A stretch of 5,930 bases of DNA from Planctomycetaceae bacterium. Lineage in GTDB: Bacteria; Planctomycetota; UBA1135; GCA-002686595. Positions 1 to 5,930 of this stretch are shown one piece after another. The translations under genes and the position numbers were made by a program. The stretch is taken from the NCBI GenBank assembly GCA_013360535.1, contig JABWBL010000239.1:1-5930 (forward strand), read 5' to 3'. Within the stretch, counting starts at the first letter, position 1. Each line of letters opens with the position of its first letter. Under the pieces are notes generated by a model. The model was not told the DNA's origin. It did not search any database and saw nothing but the letters and a program-made list of their open reading frames with translations.

Positions 1-830
1 GTCGTTCCGCGCCGCCGCCGCGCCACGAGTTCGAGCGCGCGCGCGAGCACGCTGTGCGGCGCGAACTCGCGTGCAACCGTGACGGAGGAGCGTGCGCGCG
101 TCCCGGCCGGGTGACTTGCGCGCTCGCAAAGCTCTTCGTACGTGCGCGCGAGCTCGTCGGGCACAGGTTCGTCGCTCTGCGTGCGGCGCAGCGTTTCCTC
201 GGGAAAATCGCGCGAAACTGGCGCACCGACGAATCGTTCGAGCTGGGCGAGCCCGGCTTCGGTGAGCACCTGCTCGTAGTGCAGGAAGAGCCAGTCGCCC
301 TCCTTCGAGTGGACGTCGAGGATGCGGCGGTAGAGCGCGTTCCACGCGGCGAGCGAGCGCTCGAAGCTCATCGCGACGCTCGCGAGGTAGTCCTCCTGCC
401 CGCATTCCTTCAGGATGCTGCGCGCGGTGACGGCCGGGTCGCGGAAGATGCACACCAGCCCCGCGTCGCCCAGATGCGGGCGCCACACGGGCAGCGTGTA
501 AGCGAAGCGCGGGTCCTTGAAGCAGAAGGGCTCGTGCGCGACGAGCCGGCGAATCCAGCGTTCCGCGCGCGGCGAGCTCGCGCACTCGACGCCCTCGGGC
601 AGGCACGCGAGCCAACGTTGCCACGCGCGCAGGCCTTCGGAGGCCGGAACGACGCCGGAGAGCAGCAGCTCGTTCGTGCCGTTGACGTCCGCGGACTCGA
701 AGAAGCCCTTGGGGTTCGACGAGCGCGGCGCGTAGGGCCGCGAACCGACGAACCACCCGGCCTGCGCCAGAGTGCCGGCGGCCATGCTCGTGCCGCTGCG
801 GCCCGAGCCGAGGATGAGGACGTTGCGCAA
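1..830 (-). CDS. Sulfotransferase family protein, 3' end beyond the left edge
   Basis: Predicted to transfer a sulfuryl group from PAPS to an acceptor that cannot be identified; in bacteria such enzymes often modify glycans, lipids or small molecules. 276 codons are visible and open to base 1, so the C-terminus is missing. With a TTG start at 830-828, the protein opens with the 5'-phosphosulfate loop LILGSGRSGTSM (P-loop residues 8-15). FKDPR follows at 104-108, then the 3'-phosphate segment CIFRDPAVTARS at 127-138; its Arg130 and Ser138 are eight residues apart, as in characterised sulfotransferases. The reading frame has no ATG before the P-loop; the first in-frame ATG (785-783) falls just after it and would remove the cofactor site. 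An in-frame stop lies further upstream, so TTG is the best start, although no convincing Shine-Dalgarno precedes it. The gene lies downstream of glnS and its terminator, so it is probably transcribed separately. The family is secure; the substrate is unknown. Confidence 0.87.
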   Translation of the reverse strand, partial: MRNVLILGSGRSGTSMAAGTLAQAGWFVGSRPYAPRSSNPKGFFESADVNGTNELLLSGVVPASEGLRAWQRWLACLPEGVECASSPRAERWIRRLVAHEPFCFKDPRFAYTLPVWRPHLGDAGLVCIFRDPAVTARSILKECGQEDYLASVAMSFERSLAAWNALYRRILDVHSKEGDWLFLHYEQVLTEAGLAQLERFVGAPVSRDFPEETLRRTQSDEPVPDELARTYEELCERASHPAGTRARSSVTVAREFAPHSVLARALELVARRRRGT

Positions 831-902
831 GGTGAGGAACGAGCCTCGCGACGGCGCGCTCCGGCCCCAAGATCGACGCGATTCGAGCGGGCCTCAAACG
901 AA

Positions 903-943
903 CGGCGGGCTCCCAGGGGCTGACACCTCCGGGAAGCCCGCCG
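903..943 (-). terminator. Probable intrinsic terminator after glnS
   Basis: Perfect 9-bp outer arms, CGGCGGGCT (903-911) and AGCCCGCCG (935-943), enclose a further imperfect inner stem (CCC/GGG and AGG/CCT) around a short loop. On the minus strand the hairpin lies 29 bases after the glnS stop and is followed by TTCGTTTG, a modest T-rich tail. It separates glnS from the sulfotransferase gene. The pairing is seen directly; the terminator role is inferred from position and shape. Confidence 0.68.
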
Positions 944-972
944 CAGTCTCGAAAGTGGAGCTTGGACGGCCT

Positions 973-2754
973 TCAGGGCGCCTTGGGCTTGCCGCCCTTG
1001 TCGCCCTTGCCCGGCTTGCCCCCCTGCGGCTTGCCGTCGCTGCTCCCGCCCTGGCGCTTCTCGATCTTCGCCCACGAGTCCTTCAGCGACACCGAGCGGT
1101 TGAACACCGGCTTGCCCGGCCGCGAATCCTGCTCGTCGGCGCAGAAGTAGCCGTGGCGCTCGAACTGCCAGCGCGAGCCCGCCGCCGCCGTGCCGAGCAG
1201 CGGCTCGAGCGCCGCGTCCGCGACGACCTCGAGCGAGCGCGGGTTGAGGTTGACGAGGAAATCCGTGCCTTCCGGAACGTCCTCGGGGAATTCCGCCGCG
1301 AACAGGTGGTCGTAGAGCCGCACCTCGGCGCGCACGGCCTGCTCGGCCGGCACCCAATGGATCGTGCCCTTCACCTTGCGGCCGTCGGGCGCGTTGCCGC
1401 CGCGAGTCGCCGGATCGTAGGTGCAACGAACGCGCGTGACCTCACCCGTCGCGGGATCCTTGTCGAAGCCCGTGCACGTGACGAAGAACGCGTAGCGCAG
1501 CCGCACCTCGCGGCCGGGGCCGAGGCGGTAGAAATCCTTCGGCGGATCCTCGCGGAAGTCGTCGCGTTCGATGAAGAGCCGCTGGCCGAACGGCACCTTG
1601 CGCGTGCCGGCGGCAGGGTCCTCGGGATTGTTGACGGCGTCGAGCTCGTCGGTCGTGCCCGCGGGCCAGTTCTCGATCACGAGCTCGAGCGGGCGCAACA
1701 CGGCCATCGCCCGCGGCGCACGCTTGTTGAGGTCGTCGCGCAACGCGTTCTCGAGCTGCACGACCTCGACGGTCGAGTTGAACTTCGCGACGCCGACACG
1801 CTCGCACAACGTGCGGATCGCCTCCGGCGTGTAGCCGCGGCGCCGCAGGCCCGTCAGCGTCGGCATGCGCGGATCGTCCCAGCCCGACACGCGCTTCTCG
1901 TTGACGAGGCGCAGCAGCTTGCGCTTGGAGAGCACCGTGTAGGTCAGGTTGAGGCGCGCGAACTCGATCTGCTCCGGCTTCGCGGGCACCGTGCAGTTGT
2001 CGCGCACCCAGTCGTACAGCGGGCGGTGGTTCTCGAACTCAAGCGTGCAGATCGAGTGCGTGATGCCCTCGAACGCGTCGCACAAGGGATGCGCGTAGTC
2101 GTAGGTCGGGTAGATGCACCACGTCGAGCCCGTGCGGTGGTGCGGCTTCTTCAGGATCCGGTACAGCACCGGGTCGCGCAGGTTGAAGTTGGGGCTCGCC
2201 ATGTCGATCTTCGCGCGCAGCGTGTGCGAGCCCTCGTTGAACTCGCCCGCCTTCATGCGGCGCAGCAGGTCGAGGTTCTCCGCGACGGAGCGGCTGCGGA
2301 ACGGGCTGTCGGTGCCCGGCGCGGTCAGCGAGCCGCGGTAACGGCTCATGTCCTCGGGCCCCAGGTCGCACACGTACGCGAGGCCCTTCTGCACGAGCTC
2401 TTCCGCGCAGGCGTAGATCTGCCCGAAGAAGCTCGAGGCGAAGAACAGGCGCTCGTCCCAGTCGAAGCCGAGCCACTTCACGTCGCGCTGGATCGACTCG
2501 ACGTACTCGACCTCTTCCGTGGTCGGGTTCGTGTCGTCGAAACGCAGGTTCGTGAGGCCGCCAAAACGCTGCGCGAGGCCGAAGTTCAGGCAGATCGACT
2601 TCGCGTGGCCGATGTGCAGGTAGCCGTTGGGTTCGGGGGGAAAGCGCGTGTGCAGCTTGCCGCCGTGCTTGCCGCTGGCGCGGTCGGCGAGGACCCGTTC
2701 TTCGATGAAGTGAGCGGCCTCGGGGGCCGGAGACGATTCGTTGGGAGTGCTCAT
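973..2754 (-). CDS. glnS: Glutaminyl-tRNA synthetase (GlnRS)
   Basis: Cytoplasmic class I aminoacyl-tRNA synthetase that charges tRNA-Gln directly with glutamine and ATP. The protein is 593 residues, against about 554 for the E. coli enzyme. The HIGH signature is at 47-50 within [15 protein letters not shown], and the KMSKS-equivalent VLSKR at 274-278. Asp73 (in RFDDTNP) and Tyr218 (in YPTYDY) match, by a constant offset of 7, the E. coli residues Asp66 and Tyr211 that recognise glutamine. [19 protein letters not shown] (231-249) is also typical of GlnRS rather than GluRS. The C-terminal anticodon-binding beta-barrels run from about 345 to 565. Residues 568-593 form an unusual Gly/Lys/Pro-rich tail. 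The ATG at 2754 gives the usual N-terminus; only a weak AAGG lies about 10 bases upstream. The glycosyltransferase gene ends 72 bases upstream with no obvious hairpin between, so read-through is possible. A direct GlnRS implies that this organism does not rely solely on the GatCAB route for Gln-tRNA. Confidence 0.98.
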   Translation of the reverse strand: MSTPNESSPAPEAAHFIEERVLADRASGKHGGKLHTRFPPEPNGYLHIGHAKSICLNFGLAQRFGGLTNLRFDDTNPTTEEVEYVESIQRDVKWLGFDWDERLFFASSFFGQIYACAEELVQKGLAYVCDLGPEDMSRYRGSLTAPGTDSPFRSRSVAENLDLLRRMKAGEFNEGSHTLRAKIDMASPNFNLRDPVLYRILKKPHHRTGSTWCIYPTYDYAHPLCDAFEGITHSICTLEFENHRPLYDWVRDNCTVPAKPEQIEFARLNLTYTVLSKRKLLRLVNEKRVSGWDDPRMPTLTGLRRRGYTPEAIRTLCERVGVAKFNSTVEVVQLENALRDDLNKRAPRAMAVLRPLELVIENWPAGTTDELDAVNNPEDPAAGTRKVPFGQRLFIERDDFREDPPKDFYRLGPGREVRLRYAFFVTCTGFDKDPATGEVTRVRCTYDPATRGGNAPDGRKVKGTIHWVPAEQAVRAEVRLYDHLFAAEFPEDVPEGTDFLVNLNPRSLEVVADAALEPLLGTAAAGSRWQFERHGYFCADEQDSRPGKPVFNRSVSLKDSWAKIEKRQGGSSDGKPQGGKPGKGDKGGKPKAP

Positions 2755-2826
2755 GGAGGGTTCGCCTTCAAGGGGCGAGGCCGAGCACTCTAGCGCGCAC
2801 GAGGCGGCTTTTCGCGGCGTTTGGGG

Positions 2827-4299
2827 TCACGGGCGCGGTTGGAGGCGCAACAGCAGGCCGTCGGGCACCTTCACGAGCTCGCGCACTTGCACGTGGGCCT
2901 CGAGCGCGTCGAGGTTCGCCGCCGGACGGCCTTTGTCCTGGAACCACAGAAGCGTGCCACCACCAGCGGCCGCGCTCTCTTTCGCCGCACGCTCCCAGGC
3001 CTTCGCGCCGCCGCGCAGGAAATGCGCGCGTTCGCCGCGTTCGAGCCACACGAGTTCCGCTCCGTTCGACCAGATGGGCTGCACGAGCTCGACCTCGCGC
3101 AGCGCGAGCGTGACGGGATGTTCTTGCCACAGGCGCGTGTGGAACCCGCCGGCACCTTCGCGGCGCCAGAAATCGATCCGTTCCGCCGTGCGCGGCAGCG
3201 CGTCGAGCCAGAAGGCGGCGACGAGCGCACCCGCGAGCCAAGTCGGCGTGCGCCAAGTGCCGAGCAGCGCGCTCCACACGAGCGCGACGAGCACGGGCAA
3301 GAGCGGGAGCATCAGGCGATCGCCGATCGGATCGATCACGACGTTCGCGGCCATGCCGACGAGCAGCGTCACGTACACGGCGCTGAAGAGCACGAGCAGG
3401 AGGACCGCGCGGCGCGCTTGCGGCTGGCGCAGCGTGAATCCCGCGAGCAGCAACGCTCCCACGACCACGAAGATCCCCCCGACGCTCGCAGGCAAGTGCG
3501 CGGGGCCGGCCCAGCCGACGAGCGTCCCCCACGCGGCTTGCAGCGCCTCGCCAAGGCTCACCGGCGTCTCGTCGCGCCCGCCGGTCCACTTGTCCTCGAC
3601 CAGTCGATTGCGAAGGAACCACAGCGCGAGCGGAGCGAGCGCGAGCGCGCCGAAGGCCGCGACACGCTTGAGGCGCGACACGAAACTCCCCCACGACGGC
3701 GACACGACGAAAAACAGCGCAATCGACGCGACGAGCGCGACCCCGAGGTAACGCTGGAGGCACGCGAGCGCGCTCAACACGACGAGCGCCACGAATCGGC
3801 CGCGCGTGAAACGCTCCGCGAGCGCGAGGGCCACGAGCAAGCTGCCGAGCACGAGCGGCTGGAAGAAACTCTCGCTCACGACCTGCACCGTGTACTCGTG
3901 CATCCGCGTCGAGAGCGCGAGCGAACCGGCGGTCGCCACCGCGGCGACGTGCGAGCCCGACAGGTTCCATGCGAGCCGTGCGGCGAGCGCGATCGAAAGC
4001 GCGAGCGCGATGAGTTGCAACACGCGCAAGCTTCCGAGCACGTCGAGCCCGACCGTCTCGAGCGCCGCCATCGACAGCGGATAGAGCGGTGGCCACAGCG
4101 AAAACACTTCTCCGAGGCACGTCACGAGCCCGCCGCCCTGCGCGAGGCTCGAACCCGCCGACAAGGTCCACGCCGCGTCGCCGTCGACGCCGAGGCCATA
4201 CAGCCCCGTCGCACGCCAGCTCAGCGTGAGCGCGAGGACGATCGCGAGCCCGACGGCGGCCCCGCTGGCCCAGGACTTCCGGCTGTCGGCGCGCTCCAT
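2827..4299 (-). CDS. GT39/PMT_2-like polytopic membrane glycosyltransferase
   Basis: Probable GT-C fold transferase that would use a polyprenyl-phosphate sugar on the outer face of the cytoplasmic membrane. The protein has 490 residues. About ten to eleven hydrophobic segments can be read between residues 12 and 366 (for example 12-27, 92-110, 147-163, 186-200, 213-228, 272-290, 298-320, 332-346 and 353-366), followed by a soluble C-terminal region of about 120 residues. The first extracytoplasmic loop carries GVDGDAAW (Asp39 and Asp41, the usual position of the GT-C acidic pair) and the family-typical WPPLYP at 69-74. LQRYLGVAL (181-189) and DRLMLPLLPVL (327-337) are also usual for these proteins. 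The ATG at 4299 has no clear Shine-Dalgarno. The gene lies between the thioredoxin gene and glnS on the same strand. Its closest relative here is the truncated gene at the right edge. Sugar donor and acceptor cannot be told; a plain multi-membrane protein of unknown role is the alternative. Confidence 0.8.
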   Translation of the reverse strand: MERADSRKSWASGAAVGLAIVLALTLSWRATGLYGLGVDGDAAWTLSAGSSLAQGGGLVTCLGEVFSLWPPLYPLSMAALETVGLDVLGSLRVLQLIALALSIALAARLAWNLSGSHVAAVATAGSLALSTRMHEYTVQVVSESFFQPLVLGSLLVALALAERFTRGRFVALVVLSALACLQRYLGVALVASIALFFVVSPSWGSFVSRLKRVAAFGALALAPLALWFLRNRLVEDKWTGGRDETPVSLGEALQAAWGTLVGWAGPAHLPASVGGIFVVVGALLLAGFTLRQPQARRAVLLLVLFSAVYVTLLVGMAANVVIDPIGDRLMLPLLPVLVALVWSALLGTWRTPTWLAGALVAAFWLDALPRTAERIDFWRREGAGGFHTRLWQEHPVTLALREVELVQPIWSNGAELVWLERGERAHFLRGGAKAWERAAKESAAAGGGTLLWFQDKGRPAANLDALEAHVQVRELVKVPDGLLLRLQPRP

Positions 4300-4328
4300 C
4301 GTCAGTGGCGAAGTCTATCGGAACGCGA

Positions 4329-4364
4329 GCGGCCCCCGGCGCGCTCTCGCTCGCCGGGGGCCGC
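4329..4364 (-). terminator. Strong GC hairpin after the thioredoxin-family gene
   Basis: A perfect 13-bp inverted repeat (GCGGCCCCCGGCG at 4329-4341, its complement at 4352-4364) encloses a 10-base loop. It begins 24 bases after the stop of the thioredoxin-family gene and ends 29 bases before the glycosyltransferase start. No T-run follows on the minus strand, so it may act as a tail-less terminator, a 3' stability hairpin, or an attenuator for the next gene. The pairing is certain; the role is inferred. Confidence 0.65.
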
Positions 4365-4388
4365 GTTCGCGTCGGAGACGCCGAGTTC

Positions 4389-5402
4389 TCAGCCGTTGAG
4401 GATCGAGTCGAGGAACTCGAGGGCGCGCGCGTCGTCCGTGCCGATCTCCTTGGCCTTGGCCGCGTACTTCTTGGCGCGATCGGAGTCGTTCAGGAACTGC
4501 GAGCACCAGTAGGCCGCGGTCACGTGCAGGTCGAAGGCCACGGCCTTGTCCTTGATCGGACCGGCCGCCGCGAGGGCGTCGAGAGCGGTGAGGGCCGCCT
4601 TCGCGCCGTCGTCATCGCGCACCGAGTTGAACTGCGCCTTGACGCACAGCTCGAGCAGGCCGTTCTCGTTCTTGGGGTCGAGCTCACGACCGGCGGCGAA
4701 GGTCGCGTCGTCGCCGTTGCCCGACTTGAGCAGCAGCTTGACCGCGCGCAGCTTGCGGCCGCCCTTGTTGTCCTTGTCGAACTCCATGGCCGCACGGATC
4801 GAGGCGACGTAGAGCTTGGCGGCGACGCTGCCTTCCTTGGCGCCTTCGAGGCCCTCGGCGAGCTTGTCCCAGGCGGCGAGCTTCGCGTCACCTTCGGCCT
4901 GGGTGAAGGCCTCGACGAGCACCTTCGCGTCCGAGAGTTCCTTCTTGCCCGTCTTGACGAGCTCGTCCATCGCCGGCACGAACGCTTCCGGGCCACCGGG
5001 CATGTAGCCCATCTGGCCGAAGACCTCGCCATCGGCGGTCATCAGGAGCAGCGTCGGGAAGCCTTCGATGTTGTACTTCTTCGAGAGCTCGTCGTTGCGC
5101 TTGGGGTTGGGCACCTTGGCCTTGATGGCCTCGTCGCGCGGGAAGTCGAGCGCGACCAGCACGAAGCTCTTCTTCGCCGCCGTGAGGAACTGCTCGTGCG
5201 AGAAGACTTCGGCGTCGAGCTTCTTGCACCAGCCGCACCAGTCCGAACCGGTGAAGTCGACGAACAGGTCCTTCTTCTCGGCCTTGGCGATCTTCACGGC
5301 CTCGTCGAAGTCGGCGATCCAGCCTTCGCTGGCGACGGCCGGCGCGACCAGGGCGACGATGCCGGCGAGCGAGAGCGTCGCGGCGCGGAGAGAGAACAAC
5401 AT
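4389..5402 (-). CDS. Exported thioredoxin-family protein with helical C-terminal extension
   Basis: Likely a thiol-disulfide oxidoreductase or thiol chaperone outside the cytoplasm. The protein has 337 residues. It opens with a signal peptide (Arg6, hydrophobic 7-23, probable cleavage after AVA at 22-24). The thioredoxin-like domain covers about 26-155: DLFVDFTGSDWCGWCKKL holds the redox pair Cys56 and Cys59, and GFPT (114-117) holds the cis-proline Pro116. The surrounding pattern (LDFPRDE, then KYNIEGFPTLLL and GYMPGGPEAF) resembles the Thioredoxin_7/DUF255-like group common in Planctomycetota and Verrucomicrobia. Residues 156-337 are Lys/Ala/Asp-rich and look all-helical; I do not recognise that part, and TPR-like repeats are possible. 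The reading frame is open far upstream, but ATG 5402 is chosen because it sits at the signal peptide with AAAGGA six bases before it. Lysine codons look almost all AAG, which could mean strong expression. The partner or substrate is unknown. Confidence 0.88.
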   Translation of the reverse strand: MLFSLRAATLSLAGIVALVAPAVASEGWIADFDEAVKIAKAEKKDLFVDFTGSDWCGWCKKLDAEVFSHEQFLTAAKKSFVLVALDFPRDEAIKAKVPNPKRNDELSKKYNIEGFPTLLLMTADGEVFGQMGYMPGGPEAFVPAMDELVKTGKKELSDAKVLVEAFTQAEGDAKLAAWDKLAEGLEGAKEGSVAAKLYVASIRAAMEFDKDNKGGRKLRAVKLLLKSGNGDDATFAAGRELDPKNENGLLELCVKAQFNSVRDDDGAKAALTALDALAAAGPIKDKAVAFDLHVTAAYWCSQFLNDSDRAKKYAAKAKEIGTDDARALEFLDSILNG

Positions 5403-5408
5403 GCACGA

Positions 5409-5414
5409 TCCTTT
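5409..5414 (-). promoter_or_regulatory. Ribosome binding site of the thioredoxin-family gene
   Basis: On the minus strand AAAGGA lies six bases before the ATG at 5402. It is the only clear Shine-Dalgarno found for the minus-strand genes here, and it fixes the start at the signal peptide rather than at any codon of the long upstream open frame. Confidence 0.7.
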
Positions 5415-5420
5415 CTGGGG

Positions 5421-5437
5421 TCCCCGTTCGACGGGGA
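5421..5437 (-). promoter_or_regulatory. Small perfect hairpin just upstream of the ribosome binding site
   Basis: The arms TCCCCGT and ACGGGGA (7 bp) flank a TCG loop, six bases upstream of the AAAGGA site in the thioredoxin leader. It could protect the mRNA 5' end, influence ribosome access, or be a protein-binding palindrome. The pairing is seen directly; no function is established. Confidence 0.4.
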
Positions 5438-5538
5438 TCTTGTGGTGGTTGGGGCGGCTTGGGGGGAGTCCTTGGGGCCACCGCGTACGGCGAGCATGGT
5501 ACGGACCGGACAGGCCGCATAGATAGTCCGGCGCTTTT

Positions 5539-5556
5539 ACACGGGTCCGACCGTGT
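5539..5556. repeat. Short inverted repeat before the truncated glycosyltransferase gene
   Basis: ACACGG (5539-5544) and CCGTGT (5551-5556) pair perfectly around a 6-base loop. A purine-rich GGAGGGG (5557-5563) follows directly. It lies upstream of the plus-strand gene and could be an operator or leader hairpin, but arms this short are common by chance in GC-rich DNA. Confidence 0.3.
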
Positions 5557-5570
5557 GGAGGGGCGAGTAA

Positions 5571-5930
<360 letters not shown>

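Noticed and set aside
54..923. 289-codon plus-strand open frame opposite the sulfotransferase
   Set aside because: No motif and a biased composition; the minus strand carries the P-loop, KDPR and 3'-phosphate motifs.
410..1426. 338-codon minus-strand frame spanning the glnS end and sulfotransferase start
   Set aside because: It is an out-of-frame reading of both real genes across the terminator between them; the motifs appear only in the true frames.
772..2793. 673-codon plus-strand open frame opposite glnS
   Set aside because: Antisense shadow of a clear GlnRS gene. The translation is Arg/Ala/Val/Glu-rich with no recognisable motif; long stop-free antisense frames are expected in GC-rich coding DNA.
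4300..4328. TAGACT as a -10 box for the glycosyltransferase gene
   Set aside because: Only four of six consensus bases match and the matching -35 would fall inside the GC hairpin, so it cannot be supported.
2821..4512. 563-codon plus-strand open frame opposite the membrane glycosyltransferase
   Set aside because: Arg/Glu/His-rich low-complexity translation mirroring the hydrophobic Leu/Ala codons of the real gene; no domain visible.
4305..5522. 405-codon plus-strand open frame opposite the thioredoxin gene
   Set aside because: Shadow of a gene with signal peptide, CxxC and cis-proline on the other strand; it also runs through the terminator hairpin and the divergent intergenic region.

Overview
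The window is very GC-rich and densely coding. Four genes run on the minus strand, and a divergent, broken gene pair lies at the right edge. The gene types suggest a Gram-negative-type bacterium with exported proteins and surface-glycan chemistry. The exported thioredoxin with a GSDWCGWC active site and GGPEAF-type C-flank, together with a direct glutaminyl-tRNA synthetase, is reminiscent of Planctomycetota or related lineages. That placement is a tentative inference from protein style, not something the sequence proves.

Layout, in minus-strand transcription order from right to left: (1) an exported thioredoxin-family protein (4389-5402) with a good ribosome binding site, followed by a strong 13-bp GC hairpin (4329-4364); (2) a polytopic GT39/PMT_2-like membrane glycosyltransferase (2827-4299); (3) glutaminyl-tRNA synthetase glnS (973-2754), 72 bases further on with no visible terminator between, then a hairpin with a T-containing tail (903-943); (4) a PAPS-type sulfotransferase that probably starts at a TTG (830) and runs off the left edge. 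Every long plus-strand reading frame opposite these genes is an antisense shadow.

From about 5582 the plus strand begins a second GT39-like membrane protein. It aligns without gaps to the start of the first one, as far as the WPPLY motif. At about 5817-5830 the sequence changes abruptly, in a different frame, into the middle of alanyl-tRNA synthetase (alaS), which continues to the last base. Neither partner is intact: the glycosyltransferase has only about 80 codons and alaS lacks its first roughly 200 codons. This is either a rearrangement breakpoint or, more likely, a chimeric assembly join near a contig end. It is the most notable thing in the window.

Functionally, the two glycosyltransferases and the sulfotransferase fit cell-surface or exopolysaccharide decoration, the thioredoxin fits redox or folding work outside the cytoplasm, and glnS is a housekeeping gene embedded among them. 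No tRNA, rRNA, CRISPR array, insertion sequence or convincing new multi-gene system was seen.
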